Counted from the stretch's first letter, positions 44,638 through 54,101 are shown. The stretch: DNA of 64,000 nt from Corynebacterium incognita (GCF_014217255.1 NZ_CP059404.1:1178001-1242000), one strand, 5' to 3'. The notes: generated by a model not told the origin, from the sequence alone. Numbers and translations: made by a program.

Positions 44638-45650
44638 AAACTTTTCTCGACTTCATGGACAACCCCGCACCGACCGTCGACGAGGTCTACGAGGTGTTCT
44701 ACCCGCTGACCAACGGTGAATACGACGACGTGCACATCGCCGCGCTGCTTGCCGCCATCCGCACCCGCGGGGAGACCTTCGCAGACATCGCCGGGGCGGC
44801 CCACGCCTTCATCGACGCCTCTCGTGCATTCCCCATCACGGGCGACGGCATCGTCGACACGGCGGGCACCGGGGGTGACGGCGCGAACACCATTAATATC
44901 TCCACCGGAGGGTCCCTTATCGCCGCCGCCGGGGGAGTGCCGGTGGTCAAGTGCGGCAACCGCAGCGTCTCCTCGAAGTCCGGCTCGGCGGACGTGCTCG
45001 AAGCTTTGGGCATCCCCCTCGATCTGGACATCGACCGCGCGGTCGCGCAGTTCAACGCCGCGAACTTCACGTTCCTCTTCGCGCCGGCCTATCACCCTGC
45101 CGTCGCCCACGTCATGCCGGTGCGCCGTGCACTCAAGATGCCCACCATTTTCAATACCCTGGGGCCCATCCTGTCCCCGGCGCGGCCACAGTTCCAGCTC
45201 ATGGGTATCGCCAATCCCGCCCACGGCCGACTCATCGCGGAAGTCTTCCGCGACCTAGGCCGGGACCGTGCCCTCGTGGTCCACGGCGCCGGCACTGACG
45301 AGATCGCGGTGCATGGGTCCACCGACGTCTGGGAGCTCAAGGACGGGGCCATCGCGCACTACCAGCTCACGCCCGCCGATCTGGGCGTCGCCACGCACGC
45401 CCTGGAGGAGCTGCGCGGCGGAGATGGCGCGGCGAATGCGGACCTCATTCGTGCCGTCTTTCGCGGGGAGGGCGCCCCCGCGCACCGCGACTCCCTCGCC
45501 GCCACCGCGGGCGCACTGTTCTATCTCACCGGAAGGGCCGCGGATTTCTCCACCGGAACCGATGCCGCAGCCGACTTGCTCGATGACGGCACCGTGCTGT
45601 CATGGATCACTCGACACGAGGAGGCCAACTATGGCGACCATTCTTCATGA
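44634..45650 (+). CDS. trpD: Anthranilate phosphoribosyltransferase
   Basis: A 338-residue TrpD that couples anthranilate to phosphoribosyl pyrophosphate. Key motifs are DTAGTGGDGANT (GTGGDG at residues 78-83, PRPP site), NISTGG and KCGNRSVSSKSGSADVLEALG. Its ATG overlaps the trpE stop codon (ATGA). It is a stand-alone enzyme, not fused to a TrpG domain. Confidence 0.95.
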   Translation: MKTFLDFMDNPAPTVDEVYEVFYPLTNGEYDDVHIAALLAAIRTRGETFADIAGAAHAFIDASRAFPITGDGIVDTAGTGGDGANTINISTGGSLIAAAGGVPVVKCGNRSVSSKSGSADVLEALGIPLDLDIDRAVAQFNAANFTFLFAPAYHPAVAHVMPVRRALKMPTIFNTLGPILSPARPQFQLMGIANPAHGRLIAEVFRDLGRDRALVVHGAGTDEIAVHGSTDVWELKDGAIAHYQLTPADLGVATHALEELRGGDGAANADLIRAVFRGEGAPAHRDSLAATAGALFYLTGRAADFSTGTDAAADLLDDGTVLSWITRHEEANYGDHSS

Positions 45651-46860
45651 GATTGTGGCCAACCGCCGCACGCACCACATCGAGTACGGCCCCGCCGCGC
45701 CCTCCACACGCTCCCTGGCCGACGCCCTCCGAGGCACCAACCGCTTCATCATGGAGTGCAAGGCCGCGTCGCCGTCGAAGGGCGTGATGCGCGAGGACTA
45801 CCGGCCCGGGGACATCGCACGCGTCTACTCACGCTACGCCGCCGCGATCTCCGTGCTGTGCGAGCCGGACTATTTCCACGGTTCCTACGCCCACTTGCAG
45901 ACGGTTGCGCTGTCGACGCACCTGCCGGTGCTGTGCAAGGACTTCATCACTGAGGAAAGCCAGGTGCGCGCGGCGCGTTACTACGGCGCCGACGCGATTT
46001 TGCTCATGCTCTCCGTCCTGGACGACCGGGAGTACAACCGGCTTGCCGACGTCGCCCACGAGCTCAACCTGGACATCCTCACGGAAGTGATCAACGAGGA
46101 GGAGATTAAGCGCGCGGTGCGCCTCGGCGCGCCCATCATTGGGATTAACAACCGAAATCTCCACGATCTCACCGTGGACTTGACGCGCACCGAGCGGCTC
46201 TTCCCGCTCATCCCCGCCGACCGCGTTGTGGTCTCTGAGTCTGGCATCGCCACGCACCACGACGTCCGGCGCTCACCCGCGAACGCTTTCCTCGTCGGTG
46301 CCCAGCTGACCTCTCAGACAGATATCGATCGCGCATGCCGCGCCCTGGTCTACGGGGAGAATAAAGTCTGCGGCCTCACCACACCGGACGCCGCGCAAGC
46401 GGCGCGGGCTGCTGGGGCACTCTACGGCGGGCTCATCTTCGACCCCAACAGTCCCCGCTATGTTTCACGTGAAACAGCCGAAAGCATCATGGCCAGCGAA
46501 CCCGGCCTCGACTGGGTGGCGGTCACCCGCACCACCATCCCGGAACTCTCCGGCCTCCACGCCGTCCAGCTTCACGACGACGCGAAGGCAGTCCCCGGCA
46601 TCACCAACTGGCACGTGGGCACCGACGTCCTCGACAACGGGGGAGGGTCCGGTAAGACCTTCGACTGGTCCACCATCCCGAAAGACCTTGCTCCGCACGT
46701 CCTCCTCGCCGGGGGTCTCAACAACGACAACCTCGCCGCGGCTCTGGACGTCGGCACGCGGGGCCTGGACCTCAACTCCGGCTTCGAAACCAACGGGGTC
46801 AAAGACCCACACAAACTCGCCCAAGCATTTCACACAATAAGGAACCACAAATATGTCTGA
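45631..46860 (+). CDS. trpCF: Bifunctional indole-3-glycerol-phosphate synthase / phosphoribosylanthranilate isomerase
   Basis: A 409-residue fusion. Residues 1 to about 240 are the TrpC barrel with Lys44 in [18 protein letters not shown] and GINNRNL. Residues about 243-409 are the TrpF barrel with catalytic Cys247 (KVCGLT) and Asp380 (LDLNSGFE). Together they convert phosphoribosylanthranilate to indole glycerol phosphate. The start overlaps the end of trpD by 20 bp. A parS site is embedded in the SPRYVS segment of the TrpF domain, and the stop overlaps trpB. Confidence 0.95.
   Translation: MATILHEIVANRRTHHIEYGPAAPSTRSLADALRGTNRFIMECKAASPSKGVMREDYRPGDIARVYSRYAAAISVLCEPDYFHGSYAHLQTVALSTHLPVLCKDFITEESQVRAARYYGADAILLMLSVLDDREYNRLADVAHELNLDILTEVINEEEIKRAVRLGAPIIGINNRNLHDLTVDLTRTERLFPLIPADRVVVSESGIATHHDVRRSPANAFLVGAQLTSQTDIDRACRALVYGENKVCGLTTPDAAQAARAAGALYGGLIFDPNSPRYVSRETAESIMASEPGLDWVAVTRTTIPELSGLHAVQLHDDAKAVPGITNWHVGTDVLDNGGGSGKTFDWSTIPKDLAPHVLLAGGLNNDNLAAALDVGTRGLDLNSGFETNGVKDPHKLAQAFHTIRNHKYV
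46461..46476. promoter_or_regulatory. parS-type ParB binding site 3, inside trpCF
   Basis: A perfect 16-bp parS palindrome within coding sequence, again read as VSRET. Confidence 0.92.
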
Positions 46861-47989
46861 GACACTCCTCCCCGCATACTTCGGCGAATTCGGCGGACAG
46901 TTCGTTCCCGAAGCGCTGATCCCGGCGCTCGACGAGCTGGAGGCCGCGTTCGTCGACGCCCAGAACGACCCCGCCTTCAACGAGGAACTCAACGGGCCCC
47001 TCAAGAACTACCTGGGCCGCCCCACGCCGATCACTGAAATCAACTCCGGCGGCAAGGCCCGCATCTTCCTCAAACGAGAAGACCTCGTCCACGGCGGCGC
47101 GCACAAGACCAACCAGGTCTTGGGCCAGGCGCTCCTAGCGAAGCGCATGGGCAAAACGCGCATCATCGCGGAGACTGGCGCGGGCCAGCACGGCACCGCC
47201 ACGGCGCTCGCCTGCGCATTGCTAGACCTGGAATGCGTCATCTACATGGGCGCCAAGGACGTCGCCAGGCAGCAGCCCAACGTGTACCGCATGGAACTCA
47301 TGGGTGCCAAGGTCATCGCCGTTGACTCTGGCTCCGCCTCGCTCAAGGACGCCGTCAACGAGGCGCTACGCGACTGGACCGCGACCTTCCACACCAGCCA
47401 CTACCTCCTGGGCACGGCGGCAGGCCCCCACCCATTCCCGACCATCGTCCGGGAGTTCCACCGCGTCATCTCCAAGGAGGCGAAAGCGCAAATGACCGAA
47501 CTTCCCGACGTCGTCGTAGCCGCCGTGGGCGGAGGGTCCAACGCCATCGGAATGTTCGCGGAGTTCATCGACGAAGACGTGGAGCTGGTGGGCTGCGAAC
47601 CCGGCGGCGACGGCATCAAGCACGGCGCCACCATCAACAATGGCACGATCGGGATCCTCCACGGCTCCAAGTCCTACCTCATGCGCAGCGCGGAGGGCCA
47701 GATCAACGAGAGCCACTCGATCTCCGCCGGCCTGGACTACCCGGGCGTCGGGCCCCAGCACTCCCACCTGGCGCAGACCGGGCGCGCGACGTACGTGCCG
47801 GTCACCGACGACGAGGCTCTCGCCGCCTTTAAGCACCTCGCTCGGGAAGAGGGAATCATCCCCGCCCTAGAATCCTCCCACGCCCTGGCCTACGCGCTCG
47901 CCCACAAAGACGAAGACAAGACCTTCCTAGTATGCCTGTCCGGGCGCGGCGACAAAGACATCGACTACATCCGAAGCTTGGAGAAGTAA
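46853..47989 (+). CDS. trpB: Tryptophan synthase beta chain
   Basis: A 378-residue PLP enzyme joining indole and serine. The PLP lysine is Lys85 in [13 protein letters not shown], and the glycine-rich phosphate loop is [29 protein letters not shown] at the N-terminus is typical of TrpB1. It overlaps trpCF by 8 bp and trpA by 1 bp, as expected for subunits of one complex. Confidence 0.97.
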   Translation: MSETLLPAYFGEFGGQFVPEALIPALDELEAAFVDAQNDPAFNEELNGPLKNYLGRPTPITEINSGGKARIFLKREDLVHGGAHKTNQVLGQALLAKRMGKTRIIAETGAGQHGTATALACALLDLECVIYMGAKDVARQQPNVYRMELMGAKVIAVDSGSASLKDAVNEALRDWTATFHTSHYLLGTAAGPHPFPTIVREFHRVISKEAKAQMTELPDVVVAAVGGGSNAIGMFAEFIDEDVELVGCEPGGDGIKHGATINNGTIGILHGSKSYLMRSAEGQINESHSISAGLDYPGVGPQHSHLAQTGRATYVPVTDDEALAAFKHLAREEGIIPALESSHALAYALAHKDEDKTFLVCLSGRGDKDIDYIRSLEK

Positions 47990-48696
47990 TGACCCGCAAC
48001 AAGTTCCTACACCGCGCCTTCGTTCCGTTCCTCATGTGCGGAGACGGTGATACTGTCGCCCACGCCCGCACAGCCATTAACGCGGGTGCCGACGCTCTCG
48101 AGCTCGGCGTCCCGTTCTCCGACCCGGTGGCAGACGGCCCCGTCATCCAGGCGGCCAGCCTGCGCGCCGCGGGAACGACCGTCAACGACTGCCTGGACAT
48201 CGTTCGCCAGATCCGAGCGGAATTTCCGGACACCCCCATCGGCATGCTCATCTACGGCAACATCATGTTCGCGCGCGACACCCTCTACGAGGACTTCGCG
48301 GAGGCGGGCGCCGACTCAATTTTGATACCCGACATCCCCGTCCGAGAATCCGCCATCATCCTCGAGCGGGCACAAAACATCGACCCCATCTTTATCGCAC
48401 CGGCCAATGCAGATGAGAATACTCTCGCCAACATCGCGCGCGTCGCGCGCGGCTACGTCTACGCTGTGTCCCGAGATGGCGTCACCGGGACAGACAAAAA
48501 GCCCACCGCCCGGGTGCCGCAGTTCGACATTCCGGTACTCGTGGGCTTCGGCATCTCCACGCCTGACGACGTCCGCGCCGCGCTGGACGCGGGCGCCGAT
48601 GGCGTGATCTGCGGTTCCGCAGTGATTGAGGCTACTCAGCGGGGTGAGCTGGCGCAGTTTGTTTCCGCAATGAAGGCGCAAACTTATCCACGATGA
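47989..48696 (+). CDS. trpA: Tryptophan synthase alpha chain
   Basis: A 235-residue TIM-barrel enzyme that releases indole from indole glycerol phosphate for TrpB. Catalytic Glu38 and Asp49 lie in LELGVPFSDPVADGP, and PDIPVRES and YAVSRDGVTG are also present. It is slightly shorter than the common about 265 residues. The ATG overlaps the trpB stop (TAATG). Its last 65 bp overlap the end of the convergent symporter gene. Confidence 0.95.
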   Translation: MTRNKFLHRAFVPFLMCGDGDTVAHARTAINAGADALELGVPFSDPVADGPVIQAASLRAAGTTVNDCLDIVRQIRAEFPDTPIGMLIYGNIMFARDTLYEDFAEAGADSILIPDIPVRESAIILERAQNIDPIFIAPANADENTLANIARVARGYVYAVSRDGVTGTDKKPTARVPQFDIPVLVGFGISTPDDVRAALDAGADGVICGSAVIEATQRGELAQFVSAMKAQTYPR

Positions 48697-49828
48697 GTGC
48701 GATGGCGCCGTCGCCAGTGACGTTGGCGGCGGTGCCCACGGAGTCAATGGCGATATAGGCGGCGATCATCAGCGCAACCATGGAGTCGTCGAAGCCCATC
48801 ATCTCCGACAGCAGGCCGGTGGCTACCATGACCGCGCCACCCGGCACGCCCGGTGCCGCGATCATGGTAATGGCGAGCAGGAACATGAAACCCAATGCCT
48901 TTGAGGTGGGCACGTCCATGCCAGTCATAAAGGTCAGGGCGAAGGCGTAGAGCATGAGCTTAATCATCGACCCCGACAGGTGAATGGTCGCGCACAGCGG
49001 GATCACAAAGCCGGCTACTTCCTCAGACACCCCATTCTTCAGCGCCGCTTCGCGGGAAATGGGAATGGACGCGGCGGACGACGAGGTACCCAGCGCGGTG
49101 AAGTACGCCGGCGACATGGTACGCAGGGCCTTGAATGGATTGACGCCGGCCACAGCCCCAGCAACAAGGTACTGGACAAACAGATAGACCAGCGTGGAAA
49201 CGACCGCGAGTGTAAGGACCTTGGTAAACGACGACAGCACCGAGCCGATATTGCCATTCATGCCCAGTGTCACGAACATTCCGAAGATATAGATCGGCAG
49301 CAGCGGAACCACGAAGCTCCAGATGATCTTGATGACCACCTGTTCCAGTTCCACCGCCCCGCGGTACAGCACATCCGTTTTGACCACGGTCATAGCCATG
49401 CCGATACAGAACGACAGCAACAACGCCGTCATCACTTCAAAGGGAGGAGCCATCTCCACCGAGAAATACGGTGACAAAGCGCCTTCCTCGATGTCCGCAA
49501 TGCTGCCGGCCATGGTCGCGCCGTCGAGAAGCATGGGGTACAGCCACACAGATAGGGCATACGCGAGTAAGCCTGCGATGATGGTGGAGCCGTACGACAG
49601 CCCAACTGTCAGCCCAAGCAGCCTCCCCGCCCCCTTGCCCAGCTTCGCAATCGCGGGAGCAATCAACGCAAATATGAGCACTGGAACAAAGAAGTTCAGG
49701 AACCCGGAAAACAGCCCATTAATCGTTGCGAAGACTCGGCCCAACCACTCGGGGAAAAACTGACTGCACAGTGCTCCCGCGATAACCGCGATGATGATCT
49801 TGGTGAGCAGCGACGGATTCTTGAACAA
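48632..49828 (-). CDS. DAACS-family sodium:dicarboxylate/amino acid symporter
   Basis: A 398-residue membrane protein of the glutamate/aspartate/serine-threonine symporter family. The serine-rich motif TALGTSSSAASIPIS (HP1 region), the helix TIHLSGSMIKLM and AAYIAIDSVGTAANVTGDGAIALIVDK (TM8, ligand and Na sites) are evident. It imports small amino or dicarboxylic acids with sodium. The C-terminal coding region overlaps trpA tail-to-tail by 65 bp, so the two transcripts are partly antisense to each other. Confidence 0.88.
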   Translation of the reverse strand: MFKNPSLLTKIIIAVIAGALCSQFFPEWLGRVFATINGLFSGFLNFFVPVLIFALIAPAIAKLGKGAGRLLGLTVGLSYGSTIIAGLLAYALSVWLYPMLLDGATMAGSIADIEEGALSPYFSVEMAPPFEVMTALLLSFCIGMAMTVVKTDVLYRGAVELEQVVIKIIWSFVVPLLPIYIFGMFVTLGMNGNIGSVLSSFTKVLTLAVVSTLVYLFVQYLVAGAVAGVNPFKALRTMSPAYFTALGTSSSAASIPISREAALKNGVSEEVAGFVIPLCATIHLSGSMIKLMLYAFALTFMTGMDVPTSKALGFMFLLAITMIAAPGVPGGAVMVATGLLSEMMGFDDSMVALMIAAYIAIDSVGTAANVTGDGAIALIVDKFAPSLRKQTAPAHPAE

Positions 49829-49863
49829 GGGTCGTCTTCCTTTTCTAAAGGGTGGGGAATAGG

Positions 49864-50262
49864 ATGGTATCCATGCTAGCTATCGGGATCGTCCTCCTCA
49901 TCTTTGCCACCGTTCTCCTCGTGGTGGGTGGCCTCGCCGCTTTCCGACGTCTCCCCGGCAACGCTTACATCGGACTCCGCCTCGTGGAGCTTCGCAAGTC
50001 CAAAAAAGCGTGGGATCACGCGCACGCGGTCGCCGGACCTTTCTGGGCGCTCGCGGGCATCTCGCTGGTCTTTGGCGGCCTCGTGGCGCTGGTAGCTGAG
50101 GGCTGGATGTGGGCGATTCCGGTCATTTCGGTCGTCGTGGCAGTATTGGTCGTTTCAGTGGGTTCGAACTTGGGAGCACGCGCGGCTTATCTTTTCGACG
50201 ACAAGCCGAAGGTAGACCTCGGCGCACTCCGTCAGGCAGCAAAGACCGCCGACAATGGCTGA
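49864..50262 (+). CDS. SdpI-like small membrane protein
   Basis: A 132-residue protein with three hydrophobic segments (about residues 5-25, 55-75 and 80-100) and the SdpI-type loop NAYIGLRLVELRKSKKAWDHAHAVAGPF. SdpI is the immunity/signalling protein of a Bacillus toxin system, but many stand-alone relatives have no known role. The start could be this ATG, the ATG 9 bp later or a GTG 12 bp earlier. It overlaps the next gene by 8 bp. Confidence 0.7.
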   Translation: MVSMLAIGIVLLIFATVLLVVGGLAAFRRLPGNAYIGLRLVELRKSKKAWDHAHAVAGPFWALAGISLVFGGLVALVAEGWMWAIPVISVVVAVLVVSVGSNLGARAAYLFDDKPKVDLGALRQAAKTADNG

Positions 50263-50758
50263 TAAATTCTCCCGGGCCACGGGCAAATCTCTGGAAGAGT
50301 GGATGCGCCTCATTCCCGCTGAGCTGTCGCACAAAGAGATGGCACAAGCTGCCGTTGAAGCTGGGGCTACCCCATGGTGGGCGCAAGGAATCGCTGTGGA
50401 GATCGAACGTCGTATTGGGCGACGAAAAGTAGGGGAGTCATGCACCGGAGATATCAACGCCTCCACGAGCAAAACAGTTCCTGGAGTCTGGACCGAAGTC
50501 TTTGACGCTCTTGCTGAGTTCTTGGCGACGAAGTGCCCCTTCGATATCGAGGAGCCGACAACCTCCGCCACCGAGAAGTGGCGCTACTGGCGAGCGGATG
50601 TCACCGACGGAACCAAAATCACCATCAACGTCAGCGACGGTGGCGGGAAATCAAAAATCGGAGTTCAACATTCAAAGCTCCCAGATCATGACGCCCGACA
50701 AAACGTCAAGGACGTTTGGCAGTCCACACTGACAGGCTTCGCTAAAACGTTACAGTGA
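50255..50758 (+). CDS. Conserved hypothetical protein, DUF4287-like N-terminus
   Basis: A 167-residue soluble protein. The first about 60 residues (ATGKSLEEWMRLIPAE ... WWAQGIAVEIERR) resemble the DUF4287 module. The rest (WRYWRADVTDGTKITINVS) could be a small beta-rich domain. I cannot assign a function. It overlaps the SdpI-like gene, so they are cotranscribed. Confidence 0.6.
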   Translation: MADKFSRATGKSLEEWMRLIPAELSHKEMAQAAVEAGATPWWAQGIAVEIERRIGRRKVGESCTGDINASTSKTVPGVWTEVFDALAEFLATKCPFDIEEPTTSATEKWRYWRADVTDGTKITINVSDGGGKSKIGVQHSKLPDHDARQNVKDVWQSTLTGFAKTLQ

Positions 50759-50765
50759 CGCATAA

Positions 50766-50781
50766 TGTTTCACGTGAAACG
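50766..50781. promoter_or_regulatory. parS-type ParB binding site 4 (one mismatch)
   Basis: TGTTTCACGTGAAACG matches the parS consensus at 15 of 16 positions, in the 37-bp gap before the Rieske gene. Confidence 0.82.
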
Positions 50782-50795
50782 CTAGAATCAGGAGC

Positions 50796-51155
50796 ATGAC
50801 ATGTTCCAGAAGAATGTTCCTACTTGGGTCCGCCACCACACTTGCGGGTGCCTATCTCGCCGCGTGCGGTAAGGAAGCTTCGGCTTCGATTGCAAAAACT
50901 GAAATTCCGGTGGGCTCCGCCGTCATCATTGACAAAATCATTTTCGCTCAACCCACCGAAGGCGAATTCAAGGCCTACTCCCAAACCTGCCCGCACCAAG
51001 GGAGCCTCATTACCGAAATCGAGGGCGATGTAGCTACGTGCACCTCGCACTACACTTCCTACAAGCTTTCCGACGGCTCGGTCATCGAAGGCCCCGGTAC
51101 GAAACCGCTAGAGACCTTCGAGCTTCGCGACGCCGGTGACAACGTCGAAGTATGA
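50796..51155 (+). CDS. Exported Rieske [2Fe-2S] protein, probable lipoprotein
   Basis: A 119-residue protein with a Tat-like signal (SRRMFLLGS) ending in the lipobox LAAC (Cys about residue 24). The Rieske domain follows, with cluster ligands in CPHQG and CTSHYTSY. It would be a membrane-anchored electron carrier outside the cytoplasmic membrane. AGGAG sits unusually close (1-2 nt) to the first ATG. Its stop overlaps the start of the BASS transporter (ATGA), an unusual partnership. Confidence 0.85.
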   Translation: MTCSRRMFLLGSATTLAGAYLAACGKEASASIAKTEIPVGSAVIIDKIIFAQPTEGEFKAYSQTCPHQGSLITEIEGDVATCTSHYTSYKLSDGSVIEGPGTKPLETFELRDAGDNVEV

Positions 51156-52069
51156 AGCGCCTAGATCCGCTTATCGTCTGCATCCTCGCGGCGGTCGGCC
51201 TCGCCATCGCATTCCCGTCCGACGCCCAATTCTTCGGCATCATCACCAACCTCGGCATCGCCTTGCTGTTCTACTTGTACGGCGCACGCTTATCCACGAC
51301 GGAGGCGCTCCAAGGCCTCAAGCATTGGAAACTGCATGCAACAATCTTGGCATTTACGTTCGGCTTGTACCCGATCATCGGAATCGCGTTAAGGCCCATT
51401 TCGGCCTGGGTTGGTGAAGACATCTACCTCGGGATCCTCTACCTCTGCCTCGTACCCTCGACAGTTCAATCCTCGGTGGCGTTTACGTCCATCGCGAAGG
51501 GCAACGTCGCCGGAGCGATTGTCTCGGCGTCGTTAAGCAACCTCGTCGGCGTTCTGGCAACCCCGGTCCTGGTCATGGCGTTGATGAACCGCGCGGCGGC
51601 AATCGATGCGAGCGTATTCGTCGAGATCTCCACACTTCTACTTGCGCCGTTCCTCTTGGGCCAGCTCACCCGAAAGTGGACCGCACCCATCGCACAGTCA
51701 AAGGTGACCAAGATTGTCGACCGCGGCTCCATCGCCCTGGTGGTTTACACCGCCTTCTCCGAGGGAATGATTAACGGGGTCTGGTCGTCGGTGAAACTTA
51801 CTCACCTTGTCTTCCTTGTGGCATGTGCGATCGTATTAGTTGCTTTCATGCTGTGGCTCACTAAGGAGACCGGGCGCCGGCTTGGATTCGCACTTTCCGA
51901 TACGCGTGCGATTCAGTTTTGTGGCTCAAAGAAGTCGCTTGCCACGGGGCTACCAATGGCGGCGGTCATCTTCGGCGGGGGAGTGGGCGTGTTTATCCTC
52001 CCGCTCATGATCTATCACCAGGTCCAGCTCTTAATGTGTTCCTGGTATGCGGCGAAGGTAAGCTCCTAG
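51152..52069 (+). CDS. Bile acid:sodium symporter (BASS) family transporter
   Basis: A 305-residue protein with about 9-10 hydrophobic segments and family motifs YLCLVPSTVQSSVAFTSIAKGNVAGAIVSASLSNLVG (the crossed-helix sodium site) and FCGSKKSLATGLPMAAVIF. Bacterial members move organic anions such as pantoate or alpha-keto acids rather than bile acids. Translationally coupled to the Rieske gene. Confidence 0.87.
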   Translation: MKRLDPLIVCILAAVGLAIAFPSDAQFFGIITNLGIALLFYLYGARLSTTEALQGLKHWKLHATILAFTFGLYPIIGIALRPISAWVGEDIYLGILYLCLVPSTVQSSVAFTSIAKGNVAGAIVSASLSNLVGVLATPVLVMALMNRAAAIDASVFVEISTLLLAPFLLGQLTRKWTAPIAQSKVTKIVDRGSIALVVYTAFSEGMINGVWSSVKLTHLVFLVACAIVLVAFMLWLTKETGRRLGFALSDTRAIQFCGSKKSLATGLPMAAVIFGGGVGVFILPLMIYHQVQLLMCSWYAAKVSS

Positions 52070-52071
52070 GC

Positions 52072-52371
52072 ATGCTCTACGTTAAGACCACGCTCACGAT
52101 CCCAGGCGCATCCGCTACCCACGTCGCCGAACTGCGCGAAGTTACTTCCTCGGAATGCGAAATGGTGCGCATCGTAGCCTTGGCGCCGCAAGGGATCGCG
52201 GGTGCAGCCACCAAAGACACCCGAGTAGGGAGCATTGACATGCCGAGTCGCAAGGTTCCACACCCGGACACCTACGGGGATTTTCCGGACATTTCCGCCG
52301 AGCACATCGTTGAAGCCGAATTCGAAGCTCTCTGGGAGAGGGCTAAACTCGAGTGGCCCGGCCTCGCCTAG
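52072..52371 (+). CDS. Hypothetical protein, 99 residues
   Basis: A small acidic protein starting 2 bp after the transporter stop (MLYVKTTLTIPGASATHVAELREV). It has no recognisable domain or membrane segment. It is probably the last gene of the SdpI-like/Rieske/BASS run. Its 3' end overlaps the convergent HNH gene by 29 bp. Confidence 0.5.
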   Translation: MLYVKTTLTIPGASATHVAELREVTSSECEMVRIVALAPQGIAGAATKDTRVGSIDMPSRKVPHPDTYGDFPDISAEHIVEAEFEALWERAKLEWPGLA

Positions 52372-53455
52372 ACTTCCTCCTTTGCGCAAACGTTTGTAGC
52401 CAACGTCGCTGGTTGGGGGCCAGCGGTCCAGTCGGCTTATCCATCACCCAGGTGCCATCCTCCATGAGCCAAACTATCTCGGCCGTGACGGGGTCCATGA
52501 TGTATCTTGCCCGACGGTCGGTCTTGATGTTGTGGTGGTGTTGGCACAGGCTCACCAGGTTCCATGGCGCGGTGGGCCCGCCCTCAGCCCATTCGATGCG
52601 ATGGTCCTTCTGCGCACGGTGCGCGGGCACTCCGCAACCCGGCCAGCGGCAGGTTCCGTCGCGCCCTTCGACAAACCGCTTCATGGGCTCGGTAGGGGTG
52701 TAGTTGGTGGTCACCTGCTGAGCCGCAGCATCAATGTCTGTGAACTTACCTTCAAGGTGTCCCGACAGCCAGCCAACTCCACTGACCCACTGCGGGGCGT
52801 CGGGAATGTCGAGCGCCTTGTAGGTGTGCACCACAATGTGGGTCTTTTTAGTACCCAGAACGGCGCGGACGAAGGCCTCGGGCAGGGTCAGCTTTTCCTG
52901 TTTCGCCACTGTGCGGATTCGTTCTTCGACCGCGCGCATCTGGGCGGGCTGGAGTAGGGCATTGAACGCCCCCTTTGTGTCGTCGATGTAATTGAAGGTA
53001 ACAGAGTCCTCTGAAGGCGCGGAGTCTTCTTCCGTGCGTATGACGTCCATGATCTTGGACCTAATCCGTGCCGCGGACGGCATGATTTGGTTGGGGCGGG
53101 ACGGGGTCAAGAAGTCCACGAGGACTGCATCGACGGTTGCGAGTACCTCCTCATCATCAACGGCCACGAGTGCCCGATCGATGGCGAGAATGCGGTGCAA
53201 ATCAAGGTGGAACATGCGCTCGTGGAGTGCGCGCAGGTGCGGTAGCTCGTCGAGTCGGTAAAGGCTAAGAAAGATGTTGGTTACTCGGGTATCAGAGGTG
53301 CCGGTGGCCCGCGCAACGCGCGCGGCGGCAATCTCTACGTCGTCTGATTCGGAAGGTAAATACCGCCGGTACATCTCGTATTCTTGGCGGCGGAGTTGGT
53401 GGGATTGGCGGGCTAAGTCGTCTGTCGTTGAACAATGGGCATAAAAGGCATCCAT
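52343..53455 (-). CDS. DUF222/HNH endonuclease domain protein
   Basis: A 370-residue protein with a helical DUF222-like N-terminal part (about residues 1-240) and a C-terminal HNH nuclease motif, DGTCRWPGCGVPAHRAQKDHRIEWAEGGPTAPWNLVSLCQHHHNIK, in which the H-N-H residues and CxxxC/CxxH metal ligands are visible. These proteins are multi-copy in actinobacteria and often linked with mobile DNA. The cellular role is unknown. It starts about 75 bp from the yqgE-like gene on the same strand. Confidence 0.85.
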   Translation of the reverse strand: MDAFYAHCSTTDDLARQSHQLRRQEYEMYRRYLPSESDDVEIAAARVARATGTSDTRVTNIFLSLYRLDELPHLRALHERMFHLDLHRILAIDRALVAVDDEEVLATVDAVLVDFLTPSRPNQIMPSAARIRSKIMDVIRTEEDSAPSEDSVTFNYIDDTKGAFNALLQPAQMRAVEERIRTVAKQEKLTLPEAFVRAVLGTKKTHIVVHTYKALDIPDAPQWVSGVGWLSGHLEGKFTDIDAAAQQVTTNYTPTEPMKRFVEGRDGTCRWPGCGVPAHRAQKDHRIEWAEGGPTAPWNLVSLCQHHHNIKTDRRARYIMDPVTAEIVWLMEDGTWVMDKPTGPLAPNQRRWLQTFAQRRKSRRGRATRV

Positions 53456-53531
53456 GGCCCCTCGGTTCGCTAATTAGTTCGAAACTCTGGACGCCACCCA
53501 CCATAGCCCAGCCCCGCCCCCTGCACAAGAC

Positions 53532-54101
53532 CTAATTCAAAAATAAGTTCGAAGGAAAGGTCGCGTAGAGGGGCAACGGCATTTCCTGGCGGTGCATTAT
53601 TTCGCCCCAGACGTCACCCGAGCTCATGACATCATGTGCCAACGCCGGCGCCACATACCATTCCCCGGCGGCAACTTCTTCCTGCACAACGTGCGTCTCC
53701 CAGCGCTGATGGCCGGAGAAAAACCGCACACCCTTCGCGTACTGTTTGATAATGTTCGGGTCCGCCCCCATCGCCACCTGGGCGAGCTGGGGCCCGAAAG
53801 GTTGGAAGAGGTCGGTTGGGGCAGCGGCGTCGCCAAGCACGGCGATAGCAAAAACCGCGTTGTTTTCATGGGGACCACCCACAAAGAACGCTTGAGGTTT
53901 GAAAGCGACCTCGTGCCACTCGGGGAGCAGGTTAAAAACCGGTACCTCGCTGCGTACCGTGAGGTCAACACCCAGAGTGTAATGTCCATTCTGGCCAATG
54001 ATGAGCGTGGCGGTCCGTTGCGCACCAGGGGCGCTGAGGAGCACCGTTCCCGGCGCAGGTTCCCGCTTCTCCAGCGCGTTGAAAAGCCTATCCGCGTACA
54101 T
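53532..54101 (-). CDS. YqgE/AlgH family protein (UPF0301)
   Basis: A 189-residue protein of the YqgE/AlgH type, with an N-terminal GTVLLSAPGA strand, FFVGGPHENNAVFAIAV and VRFFSGHQRWETHVVQEEVAAGEWYVAPA (the W-x-W-like core). The family is widespread but its function is not established. Its start overlaps the end of pcnA by 14 bp. Confidence 0.8.
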   Translation of the reverse strand: MYADRLFNALEKREPAPGTVLLSAPGAQRTATLIIGQNGHYTLGVDLTVRSEVPVFNLLPEWHEVAFKPQAFFVGGPHENNAVFAIAVLGDAAAPTDLFQPFGPQLAQVAMGADPNIIKQYAKGVRFFSGHQRWETHVVQEEVAAGEWYVAPALAHDVMSSGDVWGEIMHRQEMPLPLYATFPSNLFLN

